Shown here: piece by piece, positions 9,935-18,998 of the stretch
How the letters are laid out: the number at the start of each line of letters is the position of its first letter
Position numbering within the stretch: position 1 is the first letter of the stretch
DNA from: Gilvimarinus gilvus
GTDB taxonomy: Bacteria > Pseudomonadota > Gammaproteobacteria > Pseudomonadales > Cellvibrionaceae
Assembly: GCF_030518155.1 (NCBI RefSeq)
Contig: NZ_JAULRU010000692.1
Coordinates: 16,611 to 80,610 of the forward strand
Direction: 5' to 3'
DNA length: 64,000 bases
Made by a program: the position numbers and the translations under genes
Notes under the pieces: generated by a model
The model's database searches: none
What the model was told of the DNA's origin: nothing
Seen by the model: only the letters and a program-made list of their open reading frames with translations

Positions 9935-10525
9935 CTAGCCGGGCAGCACCCGAAACAAAGCATAGCAGACACGACCGGCCTGTTTTTGCCGATACGCTTG
10001 CCAGGTATTCGGCACCGTGTAGTTGGCCTCGATGGGCGACTCGATATACACCCAGGCCTCCTGCGCCAACCAGGGGCCCAGCGCATCGATGCATGGCTGC
10101 CATAGCTCACCGGCAAACGGCGGGTCCAGAAAAACAATATCGAATGCGCCGCGAGGCGCCTGTTGTAACGTATCCAGTGTATCGCCGCGGCTCAGCCTGG
10201 CCTGCGCCGCCTGCAGCAAACTGAGTGATTCGGCAATAGCTCCGGCTGCGGCGGGATGCTTTTCCCATAACTCGACGTGGGCAGCACCACGCGAAAGCGC
10301 CTCTAACCCTAAGGCGCCACTGCCGGCAAACAAATCCAGGCAGCGCGCATCCACAAGCCAGGGCGCCAGCCAATTAAACAGGGTTTCACGAATGCGATCC
10401 CCCGTGGGTCTGAGCCCGTCGATATTGGCAACCGGCAACTTGCGACCGCGAAAACGCCCACCAATAATGCGCAGCATTGACGGTTTTACTGTGTTTTTTT
10501 TTGCTCTTGCGCGCGAATTGGGCAC
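9935..10525 (-). CDS. rsmD: 16S rRNA (guanine966-N2)-methyltransferase
   Basis: The 196-residue product contains RIIGGRFRGRKLPV, GLRPTGDRIRETLFNWL, the SAM motif LDLFAGSGALGLEALSRGA and the catalytic DPPF, all diagnostic of RsmD. The frame is open back to 10597. The GTG at 10525 has an excellent ribosome site (GGAGAGG, 5-base spacing) and gives the usual RsmD length, so I use it. It is divergent from ftsY, as in E. coli. Confidence 0.95.
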   Translation of the reverse strand: MPNSRARAKKNTVKPSMLRIIGGRFRGRKLPVANIDGLRPTGDRIRETLFNWLAPWLVDARCLDLFAGSGALGLEALSRGAAHVELWEKHPAAAGAIAESLSLLQAAQARLSRGDTLDTLQQAPRGAFDIVFLDPPFAGELWQPCIDALGPWLAQEAWVYIESPIEANYTVPNTWQAYRQKQAGRVCYALFRVLPG

Positions 10526-10599
10526 AACGACCTCTCCATACTCCTGAGAAGTGGTAGGATAGCGCCTTTGTTGTGTATCGATAAGGGTTATCACCACCC

Positions 10600-11637
10600 A
10601 TGTTTTTTAAACGCTTTAAAAAAGACGCCAGCGACGAAACCAAAACCGCACCCGCGGAACCCGAGCAGGCCACACCTCCTGACCCCAGCACTGGCACGCC
10701 CCAGGAAAATTCCAGCAAAGAGGGTTTTTTCAGTCGAATTAAACGCGGCTTAACGCGCACCAGCAGCCAATTTTCCGATGGGCTCGGCAATCTGTTTCTC
10801 GGCAAAAAAGAAATTGATGACGAGCTGCTAGAGGATATTGAATCCCAACTGCTGGTCGCCGATGTGGGTATGGAGGCCACGGAATCCATTATCAACGATC
10901 TGACTGATCGGGTGGCACGCAAGCAGTTGGCCGACCCTCAGGCATTGTTTGCCGCACTGCAAGATGCCCTCGGTGAACTGCTAACACCGGCTGAGTCGCC
11001 ACTTTTGATTGACACCCGTCACTCGCCTTATGTCATATTAATTGTCGGGGTCAATGGCGTCGGTAAAACCACCACCATCGGTAAATTGGCCAAGCGCCTG
11101 CAGAACGAGGGCAAATCGGTCATGCTGGCCGCCGGCGATACGTTCCGCGCCGCAGCCGTTGAGCAGCTGCAGGTGTGGGGCGAACGCAATTCGGTACCCG
11201 TCATTGCACAACATACCGGCGCCGACAGCGCCTCGGTCATTTTCGATGCAGTGCAAGCGGCCAAATCACGTGGAATCGACGTGGTAATTGCTGATACCGC
11301 TGGCCGCCTGCACAACAAAGACCACCTGATGGAAGAGCTGTCTAAGGTACGCAGGGTCATGAGTAAACTCGATGTCAGCGCACCCCACGAAACACTTTTG
11401 GTATTGGATGCCGGCACAGGTCAGAACGCGGTTAGTCAGGCTAAGCACTTTATAGCGGCGGCTGGCGTGAGCGGTTTGGTACTGACAAAGCTCGACGGCA
11501 CCGCCAAGGGTGGAGTCATTTTCGCGCTCACCCAACAATTCAACTTGCCAGTGCGCTTTATCGGTGTCGGCGAAGGCATTGACGATTTACAGCCGTTCGC
11601 CGCCAAACCCTTTGTCGAGGCACTGTTTAGGCGGTGA
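10600..11637 (+). CDS. ftsY: Signal recognition particle receptor
   Basis: The 345-residue protein has an acidic, Pro-rich N-terminal A region (residues 1-50), then the NG GTPase domain with GVNGVGKTTTIGKLA, DTAGRLHNK and TKLDGTAKGG. FtsY receives SRP-ribosome complexes at the inner membrane for insertion of membrane proteins. It heads the ftsY-ftsE-ftsX operon, and its stop overlaps the GTG of ftsE (GTGA), indicating coupling. Confidence 0.97.
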   Translation: MFFKRFKKDASDETKTAPAEPEQATPPDPSTGTPQENSSKEGFFSRIKRGLTRTSSQFSDGLGNLFLGKKEIDDELLEDIESQLLVADVGMEATESIINDLTDRVARKQLADPQALFAALQDALGELLTPAESPLLIDTRHSPYVILIVGVNGVGKTTTIGKLAKRLQNEGKSVMLAAGDTFRAAAVEQLQVWGERNSVPVIAQHTGADSASVIFDAVQAAKSRGIDVVIADTAGRLHNKDHLMEELSKVRRVMSKLDVSAPHETLLVLDAGTGQNAVSQAKHFIAAAGVSGLVLTKLDGTAKGGVIFALTQQFNLPVRFIGVGEGIDDLQPFAAKPFVEALFRR

Positions 11638-12299
11638 TTCGGTTCAGCGGAGTCAGCAAGCGCTACGCTACCGGGCAGGACGCATTGAGCCGAGTTGATT
11701 TTCATATTGACCGCGGCGAGATGGTGTTCCTGACCGGGCACTCGGGCGCTGGCAAAAGCACCCTGATGAAACTGATTATGCTGATGGAGCGCCCTACCAG
11801 CGGGCAGGTAGTGGTGGGCGGGCGCAATACCGAGCGCATTCGCGCCAAACAAATTGCCCATTACCGCCGCGACATAGGTGTCGTTTTTCAAAACCACCAA
11901 CTGCTTTTTGACCGCAGTGTGTTCGACAATATTGCCTTGCCACTGCAAGTCGCCGGCTTTCAGAATGCAGACATCGGCCGGCGGGTGCGCGCAGCGCTCG
12001 ATAAGGTTGGCCTGCTGCACAAAGAGCGACACAATCCCATTACACTCTCAGGCGGGGAACAACAGCGCGTTGGCATTGCCCGCGCTGTGGTGAATAAACC
12101 GGCTTTGGTTTTGGCCGATGAGCCAACGGGCAATCTGGATCCAGAGTTGTCGGCAGAGATCATGAACCTGTTCCGTCAATTTAACGAACTGGGAATGACG
12201 CTGGTCATCGCCACCCACGACATCGACTTGATTGAACGCATGAACCGGCGCGTACTGCATTTGGAACAAGGTCGTGTCGTGTCCGGCGGGGGGCTGTGA
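11634..12299 (+). CDS. ftsE: Cell division ATP-binding protein
   Basis: This 221-residue ABC ATPase starts at a GTG overlapping the ftsY stop. It shows Walker [10 protein letters not shown], signature [14 protein letters not shown] and Walker [13 protein letters not shown]. With FtsX it forms the complex that activates septal peptidoglycan hydrolases during division. The ftsX ATG follows directly after its stop. Confidence 0.97.
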   Translation: MIRFSGVSKRYATGQDALSRVDFHIDRGEMVFLTGHSGAGKSTLMKLIMLMERPTSGQVVVGGRNTERIRAKQIAHYRRDIGVVFQNHQLLFDRSVFDNIALPLQVAGFQNADIGRRVRAALDKVGLLHKERHNPITLSGGEQQRVGIARAVVNKPALVLADEPTGNLDPELSAEIMNLFRQFNELGMTLVIATHDIDLIERMNRRVLHLEQGRVVSGGGL

Positions 12300-13286
12300 A
12301 TGGCGCGCCATAACCCCACCCCACCGCGCCCCAAAGGCGCCAGCCAAAGCAGAACGCAGTGGCGCGACCAGCTTGAATCCTGGCAGGCACACCACAGTAC
12401 TTGCGCCATCGAAAGCTTAATTCGGCTGACCCGATCCCCCCTGCAAAGTTTGCTGACCTGGCTGGTGGTAGCCATTGCCACCGCCCTACCCGCCACTTTG
12501 TATGTGGCGCTGCAAAATGTGCAGTCGCTCGGCTACAACTGGCAGGACTCGAGTCAAATCTCGGTATTTATCAACCGCCAGGCGGCTGGGCAAGCTATTG
12601 AGAAGTGGCGTGTTGAGCTCGCCAACCAACCCGGAATCGAGCAAGTGGTATACATAAGTCCGGACCAGGCACTGGCAGAATTTCGCGAGTATTCCGGCCT
12701 CGGTGAAGTGCTGAACGATCTGGAAGAAAACCCCCTCCCGCCGGTGCTGCTGGTCCAGCCTGACGCCAGCGCAAGCCAGGGCGAAGTACTGGAGCAGTTA
12801 CTGCAAGAGCTCAATGCGCATGCACTCAGCGAAGAAGCCAAACTCGATATGATGTGGGTTAAAAGACTGCAGCAGTTGATCGATCTGGCCAGCCGGGGCG
12901 TATTCTTTCTCGCAGCGCTACTGGTGCTGGGGTTGTTACTGGTGATTGGCAACACCATTCGCCTCGCCATTGAAAACCGCCGCGACGAAATTGTGGTGGT
13001 AAAACTGGTGGGCGGTACCGACGCCTATGTGCGTCGCCCGTTTCTCTATACCGGACTTTGGTATGGTCTCGGCGGCGGCGTGATCGCCCTGATTTTACTG
13101 GCGCTGGGTCTAACATGGCTGTCAGTGCCAGTGGCAAAGTTGGCGAGTTTGTACCACAGCGAGTTTCGCCTACAGGGGCTTAATTTCTACACCAGCATAC
13201 AATTGGTATTACTGGCAGGGTTGGTGGGCCTCGCCGGCGCCTGGCTGGCCGTCGGCCGCCATCTGCGGGCTATTAAGCCAGAATAA
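12300..13286 (+). CDS. ftsX: Cell division permease-like protein
   Basis: The 328-residue membrane protein has an N-terminal cytoplasmic stretch, TM1 near residues 50-70, a periplasmic domain (about 75-190) and three C-terminal membrane segments (FFLAALLVLGLLLVIGNTI and onward). The LAIENRRDEIVVVKLVGGT segment matches FtsX. It is the membrane partner of FtsE and the last gene of the ftsYEX operon. The N-terminal extension (MARHNPTPPRPKG) is Pro-rich, as in Pseudomonas FtsX. Confidence 0.95.
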   Translation: MARHNPTPPRPKGASQSRTQWRDQLESWQAHHSTCAIESLIRLTRSPLQSLLTWLVVAIATALPATLYVALQNVQSLGYNWQDSSQISVFINRQAAGQAIEKWRVELANQPGIEQVVYISPDQALAEFREYSGLGEVLNDLEENPLPPVLLVQPDASASQGEVLEQLLQELNAHALSEEAKLDMMWVKRLQQLIDLASRGVFFLAALLVLGLLLVIGNTIRLAIENRRDEIVVVKLVGGTDAYVRRPFLYTGLWYGLGGGVIALILLALGLTWLSVPVAKLASLYHSEFRLQGLNFYTSIQLVLLAGLVGLAGAWLAVGRHLRAIKPE

Positions 13287-13375
13287 AGGCCAAATTTGCT
13301 CACAGCGCCGCACCCGTGCTGTTAAGTTATGCTAACCCGTTGAATTTACTCATAAATGACGGGAACTTTTGACTA

Positions 13376-13405
13376 TTGGCAGTCTCTAATCAGTAGTGCT
13401 AGACT
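13376..13405 (+). promoter_or_regulatory. Candidate sigma-70 promoter of rpoH
   Basis: TTGGCA (13376-13381) and TAGACT (13400-13405) are separated by 18 bases. A TG one base before the -10 hexamer gives an extended -10 (TGCTAGACT). It lies about 60 bases upstream of the rpoH ATG. This is a visual match only. Confidence 0.45.
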
Positions 13406-13466
13406 AAACGGCCTCAAACCGATCGGTTCGAAGGCAACAAACGTTATTTTTTGGGAGTTTACGACT

Positions 13467-14327
13467 ATGAGCACATGCTTGCAGCCAATGGGGAATATGT
13501 CGCCTGGGGCGAACCTCAACGCCTACGTGCAGGCTGTCAGCGGCTTTTCCGTCTTATCCCAAGAGGAAGAGCAGGGCCTCGCTGAAGATCTTTACTACAA
13601 CGGTAATGTCGATGCCGCAAGGCGTCTGATTATGGCCCACCTGCGCTTTGTTGTGCATATTGCCCGCTCTTACAACGGCTATGGCCTACCACTGGGCGAT
13701 TTAATTCAGGAAGGTAATGTTGGCCTGATGAAAGCGGTAAAACGCTTTAACCCCGAAAAAGGCGTGCGTCTGGTGTCTTTTGCTGTGCACTGGATCAAAG
13801 CCGAAATACACGAATTCATTTTGAAGAACTGGCGCATTGTCAAAGTGGCGACCACCAAAGCCCAGCGCAAGCTGTTCTTCAACCTGCGCGGCGCCAAAAA
13901 GCGTCTGGCTTGGCTCACCAATGATGAAGCCAAGGCCGTAGCCGAAGACTTGAACGTTGAAGTGAAGCATGTGCGCGAAATGGAAAGCCGCCTGTCCTCA
14001 TACGATGCAGCATTTGATGCACCTGAGGGCGATGACGATGACAGCAGCTATGTTGCCCCTGCACATTATTTGGAAGACAAGCGTCAGGACCCTGCCGTTC
14101 AGCTCGAGGCGGCCAATTGGGAAGCCACTAACGTCAGCGGTCTGGAAAACGCCATGGCACAGCTCGATGACCGCAGCCGTACCATTTTGCAACGCCGCTG
14201 GCTGAACGACGACAAAGCAACACTGCACGATTTGGCCGCCGAATATGGCGTTTCCGCTGAGCGTATTCGCCAGCTGGAAAAAAATGCCATGAAGAAAGTG
14301 AAAAATATGATGGAGACCGCAGCTTAA
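13467..14327 (+). CDS. rpoH: RNA polymerase sigma-32 (heat shock) factor
   Basis: The 286-residue product is close to E. coli RpoH (284). Region 2 contains [18 protein letters not shown] and [16 protein letters not shown]. The RpoH box QRKLFFNLR, which separates sigma-32 from other group 3 sigmas, is present, and region 4 ends with [19 protein letters not shown] use the ATG at 13467, preceded by GGGAG, rather than the upstream frame start at 13356. It follows ftsYEX, as in E. coli and Pseudomonas, and is followed by a strong terminator. Confidence 0.97.
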   Translation: MSTCLQPMGNMSPGANLNAYVQAVSGFSVLSQEEEQGLAEDLYYNGNVDAARRLIMAHLRFVVHIARSYNGYGLPLGDLIQEGNVGLMKAVKRFNPEKGVRLVSFAVHWIKAEIHEFILKNWRIVKVATTKAQRKLFFNLRGAKKRLAWLTNDEAKAVAEDLNVEVKHVREMESRLSSYDAAFDAPEGDDDDSSYVAPAHYLEDKRQDPAVQLEAANWEATNVSGLENAMAQLDDRSRTILQRRWLNDDKATLHDLAAEYGVSAERIRQLEKNAMKKVKNMMETAA

Positions 14328-14349
14328 ATACTGTTGTCAGCCATCCCGA

Positions 14350-14377
14350 AGGCCGCGCCTCGCGCGGCCTTTTTTTT
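14350..14377 (+). terminator. Rho-independent terminator of rpoH
   Basis: AGGCCGCGC and GCGCGGCCT form a 9-bp perfect GC-rich stem with a CTC loop, followed by eight T residues. It lies 23 bases after the rpoH stop. Confidence 0.92.
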
Positions 14378-14397
14378 AGCCCCCGAGTACGATTGCC

Positions 14398-14772
14398 ATG
14401 TCACAGCTTATGCTCTCCCTCGCCGCCGTATTGGGTCTTGTTGCCGTTGCCCTCGGTGCCTTTGCCGCTCACGGCCTCAAACACACACTAGCCGATAATT
14501 TGCTGTCGGCCTTTAACACTGGTGTTGAGTACCAGATGTACCACGCCCTGGCGCTCATCGGCGTTGCACTGTTTATCAAAGCTCACCCCGGGCCGTGGCT
14601 CACCGCGTGTGGCGCTTTGTTTTTTGTCGGGACTTTACTGTTCAGCGGCAGCCTCTATGCTCTGGCGCTGACCGGCGCCCGCTGGCTGGGGCCAATTACG
14701 CCCTTAGGCGGCCTGTGCTTTATGCTCGGTTGGGCCTGTTTATTTATCGCCGCAATTAAATACCTCAAGTAA
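14398..14772 (+). CDS. DUF423-family membrane protein
   Basis: The 124-residue protein has four predicted membrane segments. DUF423 features include LGAFAAHGLK near residues 20-30, the YQMYHALAL motif near residue 50 and a C-terminal TPLGGLCFMLGW. The family is widespread in the inner membrane and its function is unknown. It sits 8 bases upstream of trmB on the same strand, so the two may be co-transcribed. Confidence 0.88.
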   Translation: MSQLMLSLAAVLGLVAVALGAFAAHGLKHTLADNLLSAFNTGVEYQMYHALALIGVALFIKAHPGPWLTACGALFFVGTLLFSGSLYALALTGARWLGPITPLGGLCFMLGWACLFIAAIKYLK

Positions 14773-14780
14773 CACATACC

Positions 14781-15482
14781 ATGACTGAAGAATTTCGCCC
14801 CGAGTACAAAAAAAAATCCATTCGCAGTTTTGTCATTCGCGCCGGTCGTATGACCGACGGTCAGAAAAAAGCGTTTGAAACCTATTGGCCGCAGTATGGT
14901 GCCAGCCTGTTCGATGGCCCTTTGAATACCAGCGAGGCATTTGGTCGCGAGGCCGCGCTGGTCCTCGAAATTGGCTTTGGCATGGGCGCTTCACTGCTGG
15001 AGATGGCAAAGAACGAGCCCGATAAAGACTTTATCGGTATTGAGGTACACCCACCTGGGGTTGGCCGGCTAATTCATACCGCGGGCTTAGAGGAGGTGAA
15101 AAACCTCAAGGTCTATATGGCCGACGCCACCGACGTGCTGGAAGACTGCATAGCCGACAACAGCTTGGCTCGCGTACAAATTTATTTCCCCGACCCATGG
15201 CATAAGAAAAAACACAACAAACGCCGCATAGTGCAACCTGCGTTTGTACAGAGGCTGCGCAGTAAACTCGCGATTGGTGGTGTGCTGCATCTGGCGACCG
15301 ACTGGGAAAACTACGCGGAGCATATGAAAGAAGTCATGGATGCGGCCGAAGGCTACATCAACACCGAAAGCAGCGGCAACTTTTCCGCTCGCCCCGAGTT
15401 TCGCCCCATTACAAAATTTGAAGTGCGCGGCGAGAAACTCGGCCACGGAGTGTGGGATTTACTGTACCAGCGCACGGAATAA
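14781..15482 (+). CDS. trmB: tRNA (guanine46-N7)-methyltransferase
   Basis: The 233-residue length matches TrmB. The SAM-binding motif LEIGFGMGASLLEMA is followed by FIGIEVHPPGVGRL, and the diagnostic catalytic segment IYFPDPWHKKKHNKRRIV is present. It methylates G46 in the variable loop of tRNA. It follows the DUF423 gene by 8 bases. Confidence 0.97.
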   Translation: MTEEFRPEYKKKSIRSFVIRAGRMTDGQKKAFETYWPQYGASLFDGPLNTSEAFGREAALVLEIGFGMGASLLEMAKNEPDKDFIGIEVHPPGVGRLIHTAGLEEVKNLKVYMADATDVLEDCIADNSLARVQIYFPDPWHKKKHNKRRIVQPAFVQRLRSKLAIGGVLHLATDWENYAEHMKEVMDAAEGYINTESSGNFSARPEFRPITKFEVRGEKLGHGVWDLLYQRTE

Positions 15483-15512
15483 CCCGAACACTTAACGCAA
15501 CAGGAAGAGCGC

Positions 15513-16310
15513 ATGCTTGCACAGCATTTGACCAAGCCCAACCTCTGCGCGGCGCTCCTCGCGGCGGCCTTGTTTATCTACTTAATTGATGCTCTGCCGC
15601 TGGTCAATTTTATTGCCCTACTCATTTTAAACGGTGCAATTTACGCGCTGTACAGTCTGAACCAAGCATTACCCCACACAAGTTTGCCGCGCACGCTAGC
15701 ACACTCTGGACTGTGGTTCGCCTGCCTCATACTAGGATTTTTTATCGCTCTCTACCGCCCCAGCGATTTTAATTATCCGCTGGCGTTTCATTTTACTCAG
15801 CTCGATTTTCAGCTGTACGCCAACCTGGGCAAGGGTCTGGCCGGCGCACTGGTACTGGTGTGGCTCTGGCCACGCAGCGATAAGGCAAAGAATATTTGGC
15901 TCAGCCTTGCTCTGGCCCTGGTGGCCAGCAGCCTGGTTATCGCATCAGCCAAAGCAATGGGTATACCCTGGGCATTCAAAACACCCTCGGGCATCGTTTG
16001 GTTTCTAGTGATTAATGTCGCGCTAACCGTACTGGCAGAAGAGGCATTTTTCCGGCTGCTACTGCAGGAGAACTTAGCAAAATTACTGGGCGGAACTAAA
16101 GTCGCGATATTGAGTGCGGCACTGGTGAGCGTGGCAATATTTGCACTCGCTCATGTGCCACCTACCCATAAGTTTTTTGCTCTCTATTTGATTGCTGGCG
16201 GCCTGTACTGCGCGGTGTACACCTACACCCGTAGGCTCTCTATGGCGGTGGCAACTCACGCAGCGGTAAATATTCTTCACTTTACTCTGCTACCCTACCC
16301 TTTGAGTTAG
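15513..16310 (+). CDS. CPBP-family intramembrane metalloprotease
   Basis: The 265-residue protein has about eight hydrophobic segments. The three CPBP (Abi) motifs are visible: EEAFFR (about residue 171), FALAHV (about 210) and HAAVN (about 250), carrying the metal-binding Glu and His residues. Relatives include Rce1-type CAAX proteases and bacteriocin-immunity proteins; the substrate here is unknown. Its 3' end overlaps the convergent DJ-1-like gene by 29 bases. Confidence 0.85.
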   Translation: MLAQHLTKPNLCAALLAAALFIYLIDALPLVNFIALLILNGAIYALYSLNQALPHTSLPRTLAHSGLWFACLILGFFIALYRPSDFNYPLAFHFTQLDFQLYANLGKGLAGALVLVWLWPRSDKAKNIWLSLALALVASSLVIASAKAMGIPWAFKTPSGIVWFLVINVALTVLAEEAFFRLLLQENLAKLLGGTKVAILSAALVSVAIFALAHVPPTHKFFALYLIAGGLYCAVYTYTRRLSMAVATHAAVNILHFTLLPYPLS

Positions 16311-17386
16311 TCGTGTTTTTTATTTGCTTCGCCAAGCTCAGCAAGTCAATAGCCTTGCCGATCTTGAGTTCCATCAGAGCCACAACGCTGTGCATTGCGA
16401 TCAACTGTCGATCCGGTAATATTTGACCTTTTGCGATTGACATTGACAGCTTCTGCCTTGCTTTCAAATTCCCGAAACTCTCGTAACGGCCCAAAAGTTC
16501 CACGGCTCGCTCTTGCCGGGTAACAGGACGTTGCCTGGGCTCGACGCCCAGCTCTCGCACCATAGCCTCGGCCAAAGCCCAAACCGACCAGGGGTTTTGT
16601 CCCGTTAGTAAATTTTGATCTTGTACCACGTGCTCCAGGTATTTAGGCCCCTCACTATACTCAGCGCCCAAATCCTGCAACTTACTCTGCAGCAAAAATG
16701 GAAATAGATTTTCTGCGTCAGACATCAACAGTAACTCTTCGGAGTTAGAGAAACCGGTGATTCTCCTACCACTTAGAAAAGGGGTCGATCCCTCCAAATA
16801 AACATTAACCAACGCTGCCGGACCGTGACACACTGCGCCGATAACTTTTCCCTGCCGGTGGAAGTTTTCGACTAAACGCTGAACATGTGGATTATCGGGG
16901 ATAATCGAACATGGCTCCCTTACCGCCGACAAAGTATATCCCTTGGTAAACATCAGCATGGACCTGCGCCAAAGGAATGCTATTGGTAACTTTTCGCATG
17001 GCTTCTTGATCATTCAAAAACGCATAGTCATACGCGCCCATATCCTCAGTATCGAAGATTGCAGGAGGCTCGCCACCCAGCGGGCTGGCAATGTCTACCG
17101 TAAAGCCGTTGGCCTGAAATACATAGTAAGCACGGGCCAGCTCTGTATGCTCATACCCTGTATCAAGCCCTGAGTCCCCCAGCGACTGAGTGCTCGTTAC
17201 AACCGCCAATATTTTTGCTGACGCGGATTTCGGCGCACCTCCAGTTACATAAGGTAAATCTTCAGGGCTTGTTTGCTCTATATTTATGCTGGCCGTACCG
17301 GGCTCAAACAGTTCCGCCAACCACAGAAAGCCTCCGGCCAATGGCAGACAGGCAAGCAGCAGTAAAATCACTATTTTTTTAACCAT
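16282..17386 (-). pseudogene. DJ-1/PfpI-family protein split by a single-base frameshift
   Basis: The first frame (17386 to 16892) encodes a signal or anchor peptide (KKIVILLLLACLPLAGGFLW) and half of a DJ-1/PfpI (type 1 glutamine amidotransferase-like) domain, ending FVGGKGAMFDYPR-stop. The next frame continues exactly where the domain should, with DNPHVQRLVENFHRQGKV, the nucleophile elbow GAVCHGPAALVNV and about 150 more residues to 16282. Removing one base from the GGGG run at 16897-16900 would restore FDYPDNPH and a protein of about 367 residues. Either the gene is broken, or it is a sequencing error in a homopolymer, or frameshifting occurs. The family is typically linked to aldehyde or reactive-carbonyl stress. 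The start is ATG 17386, preceded by GAGGT. Confidence 0.82.
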
Positions 17387-17515
17387 AACAGACACCTCAA
17401 TTTAACGTGTCTGTAGGTTGCGCGACTTAACGTGAAAAACGGGTGAAATGTTCAAACTTTTTGGCTGAAGAACTGACAGCCGCTGAGTGTTAACTTAAAT
17501 ACATATTAAGCGCGC

Positions 17516-18526
17516 CTAATCTTCTAGCCCGCCCAACACGAATTTACCGATGCTTCGACCTGTTTTTATATCTGCCAGCGCCTGAGTAACCCGCTCTGGG
17601 GTCATCGCACCCAGGTACTGAGCCATCGTGCTGCGCACTCGTCCGGCATCAACGAGTGCAGCGACTTGCTGCAAAATACGCTGTTGCTGTTGAATATCGG
17701 CGCTAGCAAAAAGTGTGCGCGTGAACATAAACTCCCAATGCACCGAAACACTTTTGCGCTTAAATGGCACAATATTAAGCTCGGCTGGATCGTCGATAAC
17801 GCCCAACTTTCCCTGAGGGGCAATGCATTCAACTATGCTGGCAAGATGCTGTTCTGTGTGAGTTAGCGAAGCCACTAAATCGACTTCGCCAAAGCCTAGT
17901 TTTTTAAGTTCGTCCGTCAGCGACGTGCGGTGATCAACTACAAAGTCGGCCCCAAGCTCTCTCACCCACTCCCGACTTTCCGTGCGCGAAGCTGTTGCGA
18001 TCACCGTGAGTCCAGTCAACTGTTTCGCCAATTGAATTAGCATGGAGCCCACGCCACCGGCAGCTCCAATAACTAAGAGGTTGCCTGCACTGGACTTGTC
18101 AGCGCCAAAACGGTCAAACAATAGTTCCCACGCGGTAATTGACGTTAAGGGCATTGCCGCAGCCTGGAGGAAATCTAAACTGCGGGGCTTATGCGAGACA
18201 ACACGGTGGTCAACCAACTGCCACTGACTTTGACAGCCAGCGCGATCAACAGCGCCCGCGTACCACACTTCATCGCCGACGCTAAAGCCACTCACGTCAG
18301 CGCCAACGGCTTCGACCACACCGGCCGCATCCCAGCCCAGCACCTGCCTCTCACCCGGGGCGGGCGTTACACGATTGTGTATTTTTCCGTCTACGGGATT
18401 CAGTGCAGTGGCTTTGACGCGAACCAGAATATCCCGGCCGTCGGCCACCGGCGTCGGCACATCAATAATACGTAAAGCTTTGTCACTGGTCTGTCCATCC
18501 GCCGCGCCATAACCAATTGCTTTCAT
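17516..18526 (-). CDS. Zinc-type alcohol dehydrogenase-like (quinone oxidoreductase) family protein
   Basis: The product of about 336 residues belongs to the MDR superfamily. It has an N-terminal GroES-like domain (VKATALNPVDGKI, VLGWDAAGVVEAVG) and an NADPH-binding Rossmann domain with VIGAAGGVGSMLIQLAKQL. Structural zinc cysteines are absent, so it is probably a zinc-independent quinone or enone reductase. I use ATG 18526 (MKAIGYG), the usual start of the family, over the frame start at 18538. It lies 18 bases downstream of the CBS gene on the same strand. The substrate is unknown. Confidence 0.85.
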   Translation of the reverse strand: MKAIGYGAADGQTSDKALRIIDVPTPVADGRDILVRVKATALNPVDGKIHNRVTPAPGERQVLGWDAAGVVEAVGADVSGFSVGDEVWYAGAVDRAGCQSQWQLVDHRVVSHKPRSLDFLQAAAMPLTSITAWELLFDRFGADKSSAGNLLVIGAAGGVGSMLIQLAKQLTGLTVIATASRTESREWVRELGADFVVDHRTSLTDELKKLGFGEVDLVASLTHTEQHLASIVECIAPQGKLGVIDDPAELNIVPFKRKSVSVHWEFMFTRTLFASADIQQQQRILQQVAALVDAGRVRSTMAQYLGAMTPERVTQALADIKTGRSIGKFVLGGLED

Positions 18527-18544
18527 ATACTCGCCCAAGTGTTA

Positions 18545-18979
18545 TTAAAACTGTGGTTTGGTTGCCGCTTTTGCGTAGGCAAGCCCCAGTGTTTTCATTA
18601 CATCACGCCATGACACAATGCCCAGCACCGCATTGCTGTCATCGACAATAGGAATACAAGATATAGTATGCTGGTTAAACACACTAACCACTTCGGGAAG
18701 TCGAGCATCAGGTTTGAGTGTTATTGGGTCGCGCGACATTATTTGATGCGCCCTTTTGTTCAGGCAGGCGAGATCTTTTAAGGTTTCCGCCGCAGTCCCG
18801 ATATTGGGGCTAAGCACTTTTAGCAAGTCCCGATCGGAAATTACCCCAACCAGCTCACTGTCACTAATAACCAACAAATGATGAAAACTTGTCTTTTCGA
18901 ATAGTGACTTCACTTCCAGCAGGGAGTCATCCATTTCGACAGTGACCACCGGCTGAGTCATAAATTCAGTAACGTTCAT
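18545..18979 (-). CDS. Two-CBS-domain protein
   Basis: The 144-residue protein consists of tandem CBS motifs (VTEFMTQPVVTV, VGVISDRDLLKVL, then HQIMSRDPITL and LGIVSWRDVMKTLG). CBS pairs bind adenosyl ligands and regulate partner proteins. The ATG at 18979 has a strong ribosome site (GGGGGAA, 4-base spacing). It lies 19 bases after the antiporter gene, so regulating or sensing for that transporter is a reasonable inference. Confidence 0.87.
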   Translation of the reverse strand: MNVTEFMTQPVVTVEMDDSLLEVKSLFEKTSFHHLLVISDSELVGVISDRDLLKVLSPNIGTAAETLKDLACLNKRAHQIMSRDPITLKPDARLPEVVSVFNQHTISCIPIVDDSNAVLGIVSWRDVMKTLGLAYAKAATKPQF

Positions 18980-18998
18980 CGGCTTCCCCCTGCACGTT

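Noticed and set aside
13369..13405. TTGACT at 13369 as the rpoH -35 element
   Set aside because: Its distance to TAGACT is 25 bases. TTGGCA at 13376 with an 18-base spacer fits better.
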